Source of the DNA: a bacterium
Lineage (GTDB): Bacteria; Cyanobacteriota; Vampirovibrionia; Gastranaerophilales; UBA9971
Direction: 5' to 3'
DNA: 44,568 bases
Assembly: GCA_037147175.1 (NCBI GenBank)
Contig: JBAWVS010000020.1
Span: forward strand, 1-44,568
Shown: one piece after another, positions 24,414 through 34,003 of the stretch
Position numbering within the stretch: the first letter of the stretch is position 1
Layout: each line of letters begins with the position of its first letter
Notes under the pieces: model-generated
The model's database searches: none
What the model was told of the DNA's origin: nothing
Seen by the model: only the letters and a program-made list of their open reading frames with translations
Made by a program: the position numbers and the translations under genes

Positions 24414-25451
24414 ATGAATAATTTGGAAAATAAAAAAGTTTTATCAGGACTGTCTCTAAAAGAACTTGAAAAATTTATAATTGAAAACGATGAGCCGGCT
24501 TTTAGAGCAAGACAGCTCCAATATTGGCTTTATAAAAAAAATGCTGATAATTTTGAAAAAATGAGTAATTTGTCAAAAGATTTTCGAAATAAACTTCAAG
24601 ATATTGCAATAATTTCTGACATCAAAATAAAACAAAAACTGGTAAGCAAAGACAGGACTATAAAATACCTTCTTGAATATCCTGACGGGAATGTTGTTGA
24701 AACTGTTTTAATGAGTTTTGATAAACGTCCGAATTTAACAGCTTGCGTCAGTACACAAGTCGGATGTGCAGTCGGTTGCACTTTCTGTGCAACAGGAAAA
24801 AGAGGTTTTATCAGAAATCTTAAAGCAAGAGAAATTGTCGATCAGATTCTAACAATTCAAAGAGATACAGGGCTTACTGTGACAAATCTGGTTTATATGG
24901 GGCAGGGAGAACCGCTTCTTAACTATGATGAAACTATTGAGTCAATAAACATAATTAACTCCGAGCTTGAAATAGGAATGAGGCGTATTACTGTTTCTAC
25001 CAGCGGAATAGTTCCAAAAATATATCAGCTTACAGAAATGAACAGGCAGCTTATTCTTGCTTTATCACTTCATGCACCTGATCATGAGCTAAGAAAAAAG
25101 TTGATGCCCATAGAAGAAAAATATCCGGTTGATGAAGTCATAAAAGCAATGAAACATTACGCAGAAAAAACAGGAAGACGTGTAACTATTGAGTATACTT
25201 TGATAGAGGGAGTTAATGATTCTGTTGAACATGCAGAAAAAGTAAACAAGCTGTTAAAAGGCTTAAAATACAATATAAATCTCATCCCCTACAACCCTGT
25301 ATGTGGTGATATGTTCAAAAAACCTTCTATGGAAAGAATAAATAAATTCAAAAACGTTCTTGAAAAAGTTGAAAGAAAAGTTACCGTGAGACTGGAAAGA
25401 GGTACTGATATAGCAGCCGCTTGCGGACAGCTTGCAGGTCAGGTCTTATGA
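24414..25451 (+). CDS. rlmN: Dual-specificity RNA methyltransferase RlmN
   Basis: Radical SAM enzyme that methylates C2 of A2503 in 23S rRNA and A37 in some tRNAs. 345 residues. The cluster motif CxxxCxxC is C118, C122 and C125 in VGCAVGCTFCATGKRGF. The second catalytic Cys is C337 in GTDIAAACGQLAG. The N-terminal helical domain carries EPAFRARQLQYWLYKK, and YMGQGEPLLNYD is the GGEP-like SAM-binding motif. It lies 7 bases after the TPR gene with no obvious ribosome site of its own. Confidence 0.96.
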   Translation: MNNLENKKVLSGLSLKELEKFIIENDEPAFRARQLQYWLYKKNADNFEKMSNLSKDFRNKLQDIAIISDIKIKQKLVSKDRTIKYLLEYPDGNVVETVLMSFDKRPNLTACVSTQVGCAVGCTFCATGKRGFIRNLKAREIVDQILTIQRDTGLTVTNLVYMGQGEPLLNYDETIESINIINSELEIGMRRITVSTSGIVPKIYQLTEMNRQLILALSLHAPDHELRKKLMPIEEKYPVDEVIKAMKHYAEKTGRRVTIEYTLIEGVNDSVEHAEKVNKLLKGLKYNINLIPYNPVCGDMFKKPSMERINKFKNVLEKVERKVTVRLERGTDIAAACGQLAGQVL

Positions 25452-25482
25452 CTTTAATTTATATCTTTTTACAAGATAGGAT

Positions 25483-25986
25483 TTAATAATTTTTTTCTAT
25501 AAACAATTTCAAAAATTCCAGAGCTTCTTCACTGGCAAAAAATTTTATTTTACGTCTTTTCCACAAAGGGTTGGCATTGATTTTTAGTACTTCGGTTTTT
25601 TCCCCGTTTGAAATCCCTATATAAACAAGACCGATTGGTTTTGTAAGAGTTGCACCTGTTGGTCCTGCTATTCCGGTTATTCCTACACCAATATCAGCTA
25701 TAAAAAGTTTTTTTGCTCCTTCTGCCATTGCAGCAGCAGTTTGTTCGCTTACGGCTCCGTAAGTTGTCAGTATTTCTTCAGGAACTTTGAGCATTTCTAT
25801 TTTGGATTCGTTGGAATAAGTTACCAAATTAAGCTTAATATATGCAGAACTGCCTGAAATATCTGTTAATCTCGAGCTAACTAGCCCCCCTGTGCATGAT
25901 TCTGCTATAGAAATCGTCAATTTTTTCTCCAGTAGAAGTCTTCCGATGATTTCTTCAATATTTTTCACTATATCGTTGCTATTCAA
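25483..25986 (-). CDS. pncC: Nicotinamide-nucleotide amidohydrolase PncC (CinA C-terminal domain)
   Basis: 167 residues, a stand-alone CinA_C domain. It should convert NMN to nicotinic acid mononucleotide in pyridine-nucleotide salvage. Motifs are TISIAESCTGGLVSSRLTDISGSS, VTYSNESKIEMLKV, YGAVSEQTAAAMAEG and GVGITGIAGPTGATLTKPIGLVYI. The N-terminal molybdopterin-binding-like half found in CinA is absent. It is convergent with rlmN. NAD metabolism links it thematically to the NrtR protein at 1384-2064, though the genes are far apart. Confidence 0.93.
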   Translation of the reverse strand: MNSNDIVKNIEEIIGRLLLEKKLTISIAESCTGGLVSSRLTDISGSSAYIKLNLVTYSNESKIEMLKVPEEILTTYGAVSEQTAAAMAEGAKKLFIADIGVGITGIAGPTGATLTKPIGLVYIGISNGEKTEVLKINANPLWKRRKIKFFASEEALEFLKLFIEKNY

Positions 25987-26148
25987 CTTTTTTATTTCCC
26001 TTGAAAATTAACAATTATTAATAATACTTGTAAAAGCTCGTCTTCTTGAATAATATTACATCATTCAATTACTTTTTACACCCGATTTTAATTTATTTTT
26101 ATGAATATAATAAAGTTATAATAGCTGATTGAGACAGATAAAAAATTT

Positions 26149-27957
26149 ATGAATAATCATGATCTTTCTAAGGTGATAAAGTCCTTTGGGCTTGTTTTTG
26201 GCGATATTGGGACAAGTCCTATATATACAGTAACAGTTATTTTCCTGTTATTAAAACCGACTGTGTTTAATATAACAGGGATAATATCTTTAATTCTCTG
26301 GACATTAACAATACTGGTAACTGTAGAGTATTCATGGCTTGCAATGAGCCTTGGCAAAAAAGGTGAAGGCGGAACCATAGTACTCAGAGAACTACTTACG
26401 CCTCTGTTAAAATCAGTAAGAAAAGCAGGCTTTGTCACTCTGCTCACATATATAGGGATTTCCTTACTTATTGGCGATGGAGTTATTACTCCTGCAATCA
26501 GTATTTTGTCGGCTGTGGAAGGTTTGAGGCTTGTTCCGGGATTTGCTGATATAAACCAGAATATTCTTATTACGATAGCTGCTATTATTGCAATAGCTTT
26601 ATTTTGTTTTCAAAAAAAAGGTACGGAAAAAGTTACAAGAGCCTTTGGACCTATTATGGTTTTATGGTTTTTAGCGCTTACTGTTTCGGGATTAATTTCT
26701 GTATCTCATTATCCTGAAATATTAAAAGCTGTAAATCCCTATTATGCTGTTAAATTTTTGACTACACAGGGTCTTATGGGATTCTTTGTGCTGTCTGAAG
26801 TAATTCTTTGTGCTACGGGAGGAGAAGCCCTTTATGCGGATATGGGGCATCTTGGGAAAAAACCTATTATACAGGCGTGGTCAGTAGTATTTTTTGCGCT
26901 TGCAATATGTTATTTAGGGCAGGGCGCTTTTCTTGTCCACAACCCTGAGGCAAAAAATGTTTTATTTGCCATGGTATACAACCAAACACATTTTTTGTAT
27001 GTGCCTTTTCTCGTATTAAGTATTCTTGCAACGATTATTGCATCTCAAGCTCTTATTAGTGCGATGTTTTCAATAGTTTATCAGGGTATTAACACCAGAA
27101 TAATGCCTATGTTTAAAGTTGATTACACTTCTCAAGAATTAAGAACACAGATTTATATAGCTACAGTTAACTGGTTTCTCTTATTTTTTGTAGTAATGAT
27201 TATGTTTCAATTCAAAGAATCAAGCAATTTAGCAGCGGCTTATGGTCTGGCTGTAACAGGAACAATGTCTATTACAGGTATTATGATGTCCTGGATTTTC
27301 TTCCTGAAGAAAAATTATTTAAAATTTTCTTTTGCAGTAATTGTTACCATAGTTGATATTATGTTTCTTACGGCAAATATGTTTAAAATCCCGCATGGCG
27401 GCTATTGGTCAGTAATTATTGCTTTTATTCCTTTTGCGACAATTTTAATTTACACAAGAGGACAAAGAAAGCTCTATAGCAAACTTCATCCTGTGCCACT
27501 TGATAAATTTCTTGTTAAATTTAATGAAATCTATAAAAATGAATGCAAAATTAACGGAGCTGCTTTATTTTTTATAAAAGATATAGACCGAATTCCGCCA
27601 TATATATACAATACAATCTGCTCAAACAATATAATCTATCAGGAAAATATATTTGTATCTATAAATATTCTGGATGAGCCTTTCGGAATCGATTGCTGTT
27701 TTAAGGATGAAGTAACAGAAGGCTTGAAAAATTTTGAAATTCAGGCTGGTTATATGGAACTGCTTGATCTGGAAAAAATACTTCATAATGCAGGAATTCA
27801 GGATAAAGTTATATTTTATGGTATGGAAGAAATTATGACTGATAATTTAATATGGAAATTCTTTGTATTAATAAAAAAAGTAACCCCTTCTTTTGTACAG
27901 TTCTATTCCATTCCGTCAAGAAAATTGCACGGTGTTGTAACACGTGTAAATATTTAA
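26149..27957 (+). CDS. kup: KUP-family potassium uptake protein
   Basis: 602 residues, about 12 membrane helices over 1-440 followed by a cytoplasmic C-terminal domain of about 160 residues, somewhat like the 622-residue E. coli Kup. The hallmark FGLVFGDIGTSPIYTV opens the protein. GEGGTIVLRELL, LLIGDGVITPAISILSAVEG and ATGGEALYADMGHLGKKPI are the other KUP motifs. It probably acts as a proton-potassium symporter in the inner membrane. The ribosome site is weak (GAGAC). A small cluster-protein gene follows after 46 bases. Confidence 0.95.
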   Translation: MNNHDLSKVIKSFGLVFGDIGTSPIYTVTVIFLLLKPTVFNITGIISLILWTLTILVTVEYSWLAMSLGKKGEGGTIVLRELLTPLLKSVRKAGFVTLLTYIGISLLIGDGVITPAISILSAVEGLRLVPGFADINQNILITIAAIIAIALFCFQKKGTEKVTRAFGPIMVLWFLALTVSGLISVSHYPEILKAVNPYYAVKFLTTQGLMGFFVLSEVILCATGGEALYADMGHLGKKPIIQAWSVVFFALAICYLGQGAFLVHNPEAKNVLFAMVYNQTHFLYVPFLVLSILATIIASQALISAMFSIVYQGINTRIMPMFKVDYTSQELRTQIYIATVNWFLLFFVVMIMFQFKESSNLAAAYGLAVTGTMSITGIMMSWIFFLKKNYLKFSFAVIVTIVDIMFLTANMFKIPHGGYWSVIIAFIPFATILIYTRGQRKLYSKLHPVPLDKFLVKFNEIYKNECKINGAALFFIKDIDRIPPYIYNTICSNNIIYQENIFVSINILDEPFGIDCCFKDEVTEGLKNFEIQAGYMELLDLEKILHNAGIQDKVIFYGMEEIMTDNLIWKFFVLIKKVTPSFVQFYSIPSRKLHGVVTRVNI

Positions 27958-28003
27958 AAACTGAAATTAAAATGTTTTAATGAATTTTGCAGGAAACTTA
28001 ATA

Positions 28004-28645
28004 ATGACAGATAATTCCTCATTGGAAAAATATATAGCTTATACTGAAAATTTAAAAGAAAAACTCGATGTCTACTTCAAAGATCAGAAAGAATTTCTTA
28101 AGTGCAAGGCAGGCTGTGATATATGTTGCAAATCGTCTTATTATCCCGTATCAAAACTTGAATATGAATATATAAAAATCGGTTTGAGTGAAAATTTTAC
28201 CGCTGAAGAGAGAGAAAAAATCAATCAAGCAGCAATTAATATTCTTAAAGAAAGAAGAATCTTTATGAAAACAAATCCTAATCTTATGGAGTATGCGTAC
28301 AGTTGTCCTCTTTTGCTTAATGGTGCTTGTGGAATCTACAAATATAGAGCGTTATTGTGCAGATCTCACGGATTAATTTATAAAGACGTTGATAAACCCA
28401 ACAAAAATAATGCTCCGCATTGTATGAGTCTCGGATTAAATTATTCTGATGTCTATGATGAAAAAACCAGACAATTTTCTACAGAAAAAGCAATTTCACT
28501 CGGCATTAAAGCAACACCAAAAATTTATGATCTTTCATATTCAGTTTTAATGAAAGATGCCGGAGATATAGATTTTGGGGATGTAAGGATGCTCTTTGAG
28601 TGGATATTAATGGATATTCCAAACTATGAGGAATTGCTCAAATAA
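28004..28645 (+). CDS. YkgJ-family Cys-cluster protein
   Basis: 213 residues from the start at 28004, chosen because AGGA (27991-27994) lies 9 bases upstream; the in-frame ATG at 27980 has no ribosome site. It carries the CxxxCxxCC pattern in KCKAGCDICCKS near the N-terminus and two later Cys segments, SCPLLLNGACGIYKYRALLCRSHG. These match the zinc/iron-chelating domain of YkgJ-type proteins, whose biochemical role is not settled. It probably shares a transcript with kup and converges with hydA. Confidence 0.82.
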   Translation: MTDNSSLEKYIAYTENLKEKLDVYFKDQKEFLKCKAGCDICCKSSYYPVSKLEYEYIKIGLSENFTAEEREKINQAAINILKERRIFMKTNPNLMEYAYSCPLLLNGACGIYKYRALLCRSHGLIYKDVDKPNKNNAPHCMSLGLNYSDVYDEKTRQFSTEKAISLGIKATPKIYDLSYSVLMKDAGDIDFGDVRMLFEWILMDIPNYEELLK

Positions 28646-28696
28646 CACCACAATGTCTATTTTTTATATATCCTTCCTATTAAATTTGAAAGAAAT

Positions 28697-30445
28697 TTAG
28701 AATTTTTCTCTTTGATTATAGTGGGTATGAAGTAATTTATGGGAAGCCTCTCCAAGAGGTTTTCCTAAAAATTCTTCGTAAAGTTTTTGAATATCTGTAT
28801 TTTTGTGAGATTTCCTTAGTTCTTTTTTTGCATCAATTGCGTACACACTTTGTAATCTGGCTTTAATTCTTTCGATGTCTGTATTTAACGGCTGACCTCC
28901 GCCTGCAATACATCCGCCTGCACAGGTCATAATTTCTATAAAGTGATAATCAGCTTCGCCTGATTGTATTTTGTCCATTAATATTCTTGCCTGACCTAAT
29001 GAACTGGCTACAGCAATTTTAACATCAAGTCCTTTTATGTTAATCGTAGCTTCTTTAACACCATCTAAGCCTCTAACTGCTGTAAAGTCAATATTTTCAA
29101 GTTCTTCACCGGTAATTAGAAAGTATGCTGATCTTAAAGCAGCTTCCATTACGCCGCCTGAAGCTGCAAATATATCACCTGCACCTGAAGCTAAGCCAAG
29201 CGGGTTGTCAAATTCTGATTCTTCAAGTTTGCTAAAGTTAATGCCGCTTGTTTTAAGTAATTTTGCCAGTTCTCTTGTGGTAAGAACCGCATCAACATCT
29301 CTTAAATTGTCGTTTTGAAGCTCCGGTCTTTGTGCTTCGAATTTTTTAGCAGTACAAGGCATTATTGAAACAACATAGATGTCTTTTGGGTCAACTCCTG
29401 CTTTTTTAGCCCAATAACTCTTAATTACCGCTCCAAGCATCTGATGAGGAGATTTGCATGTTGACAGGTTCGGAATTAATGACGGATAAAAATGTTCAAT
29501 AAACTTTATCCACCCAGGTGAACAGGAGGTCATCATTGGAAGAACACCGTTATTTGTTATTCTGTGAACAAGTTCGCTTCCTTCTTCCATAATTGTTAAA
29601 TCTGCGGCAAAGTCTGTATCAAAAACCTTATTAAATCCGAGTTTTTTAAGTGCTGTTACCATTTTTCCCGTAGAAATTGCGCCTGCTTCCATTCCCATTG
29701 CTTCACCGATAGTAACTCTTATAGCAGGAGCAGGTTGGGCGATAACAACTTTTGTAGGATCTTTTAGCGCGGCTCTAACATCTTCGATTGCACATTTTTC
29801 GGTTAAAGCGCCTGTTGGACAAACCATAATACATTGTCCGCAGTTTATGCAGGTGGATTCGCCGAGAGCGCAGTTAAAAGAAGGAGCTACAATGCTTTCA
29901 AAACCTCTTTTTGTGAATTCAATCGCATTTACGGTTTGAATTTGTTCGCAAACTTTTACGCATTTTCCGCAAAGAATGCATTTATCGGCATCTCTTACAA
30001 TTGAAGGTGATGATAAATCAATCGGATTATGTCTTTTTCTTCCTTGATAAGGTATTTCAGAAATCCCATATTCTTCGGAAAGATTTTGGAGCGAGCAGAA
30101 ACCGCTTCTGTCGCATTTTAAGCAGTCTTGCGGATGATTGGCAATCATTAATTCAATAATTGTTTTTCGAGCATCGATTACTCTGTTAGAGTGGGTCTGT
30201 ATTTTCATTCCTTCTGCAACAGGGTTTGTACAGGATGCTACGAGATTTCTCGCACCTTCGATTTCTACAACACAAATTCTGCAAGCACCTGTAGGTGTGC
30301 ATTTTTTTAAATGACATAATGTCGGAATATTTATTCCTGCTTGATTAGCAGCATCAAGAATTGTAGTCCCTTTTGATACTTTTATATCATCTCCGTTAAT
30401 ATTTATAGTAACTTTTTGTTCTATATTTACGTTTAATGTTTCCAT
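28697..30445 (-). CDS. hydA: [FeFe] hydrogenase catalytic subunit HydA
   Basis: Catalytic subunit of a trimeric, probably electron-bifurcating hydrogenase (H2 from NADH plus reduced ferredoxin, or the reverse). 582 residues. N-terminal [2Fe-2S] domain (C44, C55, C58, C72), His-ligated cluster (H104, C108, C111, C117) and two [4Fe-4S] clusters (C156/159/162/166 and C199/202/205/209). H-cluster motifs: L1 is TSCSPGW at 306-312 (canonical TSCCPxW, so the second Cys is S309), L2 is MPCTAKKFE at 362-370, L3 is EIMTCAGGCIAGGGQP at 504-519. The small C-terminal segment ends SHKLLHTHY. It lacks the extra C-terminal [2Fe-2S] of some larger HydA forms. It lies 18 bases from hydB. Confidence 0.95.
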   Translation of the reverse strand: METLNVNIEQKVTININGDDIKVSKGTTILDAANQAGINIPTLCHLKKCTPTGACRICVVEIEGARNLVASCTNPVAEGMKIQTHSNRVIDARKTIIELMIANHPQDCLKCDRSGFCSLQNLSEEYGISEIPYQGRKRHNPIDLSSPSIVRDADKCILCGKCVKVCEQIQTVNAIEFTKRGFESIVAPSFNCALGESTCINCGQCIMVCPTGALTEKCAIEDVRAALKDPTKVVIAQPAPAIRVTIGEAMGMEAGAISTGKMVTALKKLGFNKVFDTDFAADLTIMEEGSELVHRITNNGVLPMMTSCSPGWIKFIEHFYPSLIPNLSTCKSPHQMLGAVIKSYWAKKAGVDPKDIYVVSIMPCTAKKFEAQRPELQNDNLRDVDAVLTTRELAKLLKTSGINFSKLEESEFDNPLGLASGAGDIFAASGGVMEAALRSAYFLITGEELENIDFTAVRGLDGVKEATINIKGLDVKIAVASSLGQARILMDKIQSGEADYHFIEIMTCAGGCIAGGGQPLNTDIERIKARLQSVYAIDAKKELRKSHKNTDIQKLYEEFLGKPLGEASHKLLHTHYNQREKF

Positions 30446-30463
30446 AACTAAAATTTACCTCTA

Positions 30464-32305
30464 TTATTTCGCTGCTATTGCTTTGACAGGACAAAGCTGT
30501 ACGCATTGATCACATTTTATACAGACTGCGGTTTGAATTTTATGTGGAGATTTTCTTTCTCCCACAATTGCGCCTGTCGGGCATTTTGTTTTACAAATAC
30601 TGCATCCGATGCACTTGCTTTCGTTAATTTCATAATTAATAAGGCTTTTGCAGTGTCCTGAAGGACATTTTTCATCATAAATATGCGCGTCATATTCGTT
30701 TTTGAAGTATCTTAATGTGCTAAGTACAGGGTTTGGAGCAGTTTGACCCAATCCGCAAAGCGAGGTATCCCTGATAACACCTGCAAGATGTTGTAAATGT
30801 TTAATGGCGTCTATTTTTTCCTGTTTATCTATATCTTTGGTAGTAATTTTTTCCAAAAATTCAAACATTCTCATAGTGCCTTCGCGGCAAGGGGTACATT
30901 TTCCGCAGGATTCCTTTGTGCAGAATTCCACGAAATATTTTGCCACGTCAACCATACATGTTCCTTCGTCCATAACTACAAGACCGCCTGAACCCATCAT
31001 TGCGCCTACTGTTTTCAATGACTCATAATCGATTTTTATGTCCAGATGCTCTTCAGGGATACAACCGCCTGAAGGACCGCCTATTTGTACTGATTTGTAA
31101 TTTTTATTGTCAATAATTCCGTTGCCGATTTCGTAAATTATTTCTCTGAGAGAAATTCCCATCGGTACTTCAACAAGTCCTGCATTATTGATTTTTCCTG
31201 TTAAAGCAAAAACCTTTGTGCCTTTTGAAGAGTCAGTGCCGACGCTTGCAAACCATTCACCGCCGTGTCTTAAAACACCGGGAACATTTGCAAGTGTTTC
31301 CACGTTGTTAATTACTGTAGGACAGCCAAAAGCTCCGCTTTCTGTAGGGAATGGAGGGCGAGGATTGGGCATCCCTCTTCTTCCTTCTATAGAACCTATT
31401 AATGCTGTTTCTTCACCGCATACAAAAGCGCCTGCGCCTTTTTTAATTTTTATTTCAAGGTTATATCCGCTGCCAAGAATATTGTCTCCAAGCAAATTAT
31501 TTTCTTTAGCCAGTTTTATGGCATTTTCAAGTCTTTCAATCGCTAAAGGATATTCTGCCCTGACATAAATATATCCGTAACTTGCTCCAATAGCGTAAGC
31601 AGCTATAGTCATACCTTCCAGAAGGGCAAACGGATCGCCTTCAAGAACGCTTCTGTCCATAAATGCGCCCGGATCTCCTTCATCAGCGTTGCATATCATG
31701 TATTTTTTCTGGTTGTCAGGATCTTTAGGGTGGCTTTTGTTTCCGAATTCCCATTTCATTCCTGTAGGGAATCCGCCGCCGCCTCGTCCCCTCAAACCTG
31801 ATTTTTTAACTTCGTCAATTACTCCTAAAGGCCCTGCGGCAAAAGCTTTTTTTAATCCTTCATATCCTTCGAAATCAAGGTAATCCTGCAATGACTCGGG
31901 ATTAATATGCCCGCAATTTTTTAACACTAGTCTTCTTTGTTTTTTGAAAAACGGTAATTCATTTATTGAAGGAACTTCATTAAGATCATCTTTGTCTATA
32001 GCTTTTTCTGTAGGATATTTCCCGATAATTAATTTGTGATTATTAATATTATCAACAAGGACAGATTTCAATAAACCTTCAACATCTGCTGAGGTAACAT
32101 CTCCGTATGATAACTTAGGATAATCAGGTTTTGCTATGTCTACAATGATTTCTCTTTTGCAATATCCGACGCATCCTGTGGGAATTATTTCAGCTTCAAT
32201 ATTTAAGTTTTTAATTGTGGTTAAAATAGCTTCAAAAACAGATTTGGCTCCTGCTGCAAGTCCGCAAGTCCCCATCCCAACATAAATTTTAGTTTTATTG
32301 CTCAT
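30464..32305 (-). CDS. hydB: Hydrogenase NADH/flavin subunit HydB (NuoF-like)
   Basis: 613 residues from the ATG at 32305, preferred over an upstream TTG at 32314 because AGAGGA lies 11 bases before the ATG and only 2-3 bases before the TTG. An N-terminal thioredoxin-like [2Fe-2S] domain has Cys at CGLAAGAKSVFEA and TGCVGYC. The NuoF core has RGRGGGGFPTGMKW (FMN), ADEGDPGAFMDR and AGAFVCGEETALIGSIEGRRG (NADH). The [4Fe-4S] site is SCGKCTPCREG. A C-terminal two-cluster ferredoxin domain is CIGCSICKTKCPTGAI and CIKCDQCVQLCPVKAI. This order is that of bifurcating HydB. Confidence 0.95.
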   Translation of the reverse strand: MSNKTKIYVGMGTCGLAAGAKSVFEAILTTIKNLNIEAEIIPTGCVGYCKREIIVDIAKPDYPKLSYGDVTSADVEGLLKSVLVDNINNHKLIIGKYPTEKAIDKDDLNEVPSINELPFFKKQRRLVLKNCGHINPESLQDYLDFEGYEGLKKAFAAGPLGVIDEVKKSGLRGRGGGGFPTGMKWEFGNKSHPKDPDNQKKYMICNADEGDPGAFMDRSVLEGDPFALLEGMTIAAYAIGASYGYIYVRAEYPLAIERLENAIKLAKENNLLGDNILGSGYNLEIKIKKGAGAFVCGEETALIGSIEGRRGMPNPRPPFPTESGAFGCPTVINNVETLANVPGVLRHGGEWFASVGTDSSKGTKVFALTGKINNAGLVEVPMGISLREIIYEIGNGIIDNKNYKSVQIGGPSGGCIPEEHLDIKIDYESLKTVGAMMGSGGLVVMDEGTCMVDVAKYFVEFCTKESCGKCTPCREGTMRMFEFLEKITTKDIDKQEKIDAIKHLQHLAGVIRDTSLCGLGQTAPNPVLSTLRYFKNEYDAHIYDEKCPSGHCKSLINYEINESKCIGCSICKTKCPTGAIVGERKSPHKIQTAVCIKCDQCVQLCPVKAIAAK

Positions 32306-32358
32306 TTTATTCAAATCCTCTCAGATAATTTTCAAATTTTATTAAAATTGACCGTCAG

Positions 32359-32865
32359 TTATTTTGATTTTCTGTATGTATTAATTAACGAAGTAACATC
32401 TTTTTGCTGTAATCTGCCGTAAAATTCTTCATCAATTGTAATAACAGGTGCAATTGAGCAAGCTCCGACACATGCTACAGTCTCAAGAGAGAAAAGTCCG
32501 TCCTCAGTAGTTTCACCGGCTTTAATATTTAATTCTGACTCGATTTTTTCAAGAATTTTATCAGAGCCTTTTACGTGACAGGCAGTCCCTCTGCATACTC
32601 TTATTATATGAAGCCCTAACGGCACTAATCTGAACTGGTTATAAAATGTTGCTATGCCGTAAACATTACTGGTCGGTACATTTAGGTATTCAGATATGAA
32701 TATAAGGTTTTCCTTGCTAAGATAGCCATATTTCTCCTGAACATCCTGAAGTAAAGGGATCACATTTTCTCTTTTTTTTGTAAATTTTTCAAAGATTTTT
32801 TTAAGGTCTTCAGGTAAATTTTTACTGCTCTGGCTGTTGCAGTTACAATTTGTGCAATTCGACAT
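32359..32865 (-). CDS. hydC: Hydrogenase subunit HydC (NuoE-like)
   Basis: 168 residues from the start at 32865 (MSNCTN), which has GGTGA 6 bases upstream; an ATG four codons earlier at 32877 is possible. It is a thioredoxin-like [2Fe-2S] protein: CRGTACHVKG and later ETVACVGACSIAPV supply the four Cys. HIIRVCRGTACH and GIATFYNQF are NuoE-typical. An odd Cys/Asn-rich leader (NCTNCNCNSQ) precedes the fold and may be a disordered or extra metal-binding tail. It is first in the hydCBA operon, 53 bases before hydB. Confidence 0.93.
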   Translation of the reverse strand: MSNCTNCNCNSQSSKNLPEDLKKIFEKFTKKRENVIPLLQDVQEKYGYLSKENLIFISEYLNVPTSNVYGIATFYNQFRLVPLGLHIIRVCRGTACHVKGSDKILEKIESELNIKAGETTEDGLFSLETVACVGACSIAPVITIDEEFYGRLQQKDVTSLINTYRKSK

Positions 32866-32926
32866 ATTTTTCACCATTCACTAAAAATTTTAACAACATT
32901 ATTTTTTAGATACCTCAATCGTGATT

Positions 32927-32954
32927 ATGTTCACAATTGAACAATACAATTATA
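32927..32954 (-). promoter_or_regulatory. hydCBA promoter with Rex-like palindrome
   Basis: On the minus strand TATAAT occupies 32954-32949. Immediately downstream, covering the expected start of transcription, is the perfect palindrome TGTTCA-CAAT-TGAACA (32928-32943). Extended by one base each side it has the 7-4-7 layout of Rex sites (TTGTTAA-N4-TTAACAA type), with five of seven positions matching per half. Rex is an NADH-sensing repressor that controls fermentative and hydrogenase genes in many anaerobes. No rex gene is in the window. Confidence 0.55.
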
Positions 32955-32973
32955 ATACAAACTGACAAAATAA

Positions 32974-33885
32974 TTAAACACTTTTTGATTGATATTCTAT
33001 AATTTTAAAAAAACATTCAGGGCCGCCGCCTATGTGCTTTATCAGTGAGGGAAGACCGTTTGGTTCTTTTCCTACCGAAAAATATGTAATGTCTTTGCGA
33101 CTATTAATTACCATTTTATAGTCACTTCCCTCAAAACCGGCTATTGAACCAAATTCGTCACCGATAATTAAAATATCTTTATCAGAAATCTTGTTTGGAT
33201 TTGCCAAATTTTCTAAAATCCATTTTATCGAATCTGTTTTATCTGACACTCCTAATTCTATATGCTTAACATCGCTTGTTATTCGTGCATTTTTGAGTCC
33301 CAAAAGTCTTGCATTATTTTCCATTAAGCTAAATGCGCCTTTTATTCCTTCTTTTAAGCCTACGGTTTTTAATTTCTTTTCAGTTTCAACTATTAAGTTG
33401 TCAATTTCTGATTTTAAAGGATTTTCCCATTCGGGAATAAGATCCAGTTTTCTGCGATTTAATCGATCATAAATTATTTCCAGCTGTATATTATATTTTG
33501 TTTCAATATCATGTTTTGTTTTTTCAGTAATTTTATCAAGCAGTTTATTTTTTTCGGCATTTATATTAAGACGAAAAAGTATAACAGGCTGAGAATTTTG
33601 ATCAAAACCAAAAACTTCCGAGCCTCTATTAGTGCAGATAAACAGATTTTTTTTGCAAAGTCCTTTTATGTGCGAAGAAAACTGCTTGTCTATATTCTCA
33701 AAGTTCGTACCTGTTATAACAACTATATACACTCCGTTATTCAGAAGTTTTTCAAGTGATTCTATAAGTTCGGAAACATCGTCATTTCTGGTATGAACTG
33801 CTGTTCCATCCCAGTCAAAAGCAATTATTTTGTAGCTTTTGTTCAATTCTTTATATTTTTCTATGTTACATGCAGATTTTTTCAT
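32974..33885 (-). CDS. HAD-superfamily phosphatase
   Basis: 303 residues. HAD motif I is AFDWDGTAV near residues 19-27 (nucleophile first Asp), motif II is VVITGTN, and motif IV is ILIIGDEFGSIAGFEGSDYKMVI. The large cap between them (about 90-200, with ICTNRGSEVFGF) suggests a type II cap, as in Cof-like or sugar-phosphate phosphatases. The substrate is unknown. It lies alone between hydC and the divergent U32 gene; no clear ribosome site is visible. Confidence 0.78.
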   Translation of the reverse strand: MKKSACNIEKYKELNKSYKIIAFDWDGTAVHTRNDDVSELIESLEKLLNNGVYIVVITGTNFENIDKQFSSHIKGLCKKNLFICTNRGSEVFGFDQNSQPVILFRLNINAEKNKLLDKITEKTKHDIETKYNIQLEIIYDRLNRRKLDLIPEWENPLKSEIDNLIVETEKKLKTVGLKEGIKGAFSLMENNARLLGLKNARITSDVKHIELGVSDKTDSIKWILENLANPNKISDKDILIIGDEFGSIAGFEGSDYKMVINSRKDITYFSVGKEPNGLPSLIKHIGGGPECFFKIIEYQSKSV

Positions 33886-34003
33886 GTTTAAAATATAAAT
33901 AGCTTAATAAATCTTTTAAAGCCCTAATTAGATATTTATACCGCTTATAAAAATTAATCGAAAAATGAAAAATATATAACCAAAGAGGTATAGTTTATTA
34001 GCT

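Noticed and set aside
28697-32865. hydCBA considered as part of respiratory complex I (NuoEFG)
   Set aside because: The G-like subunit carries full H-cluster motifs and no membrane Nuo subunits are adjacent, so a soluble hydrogenase is the right call.
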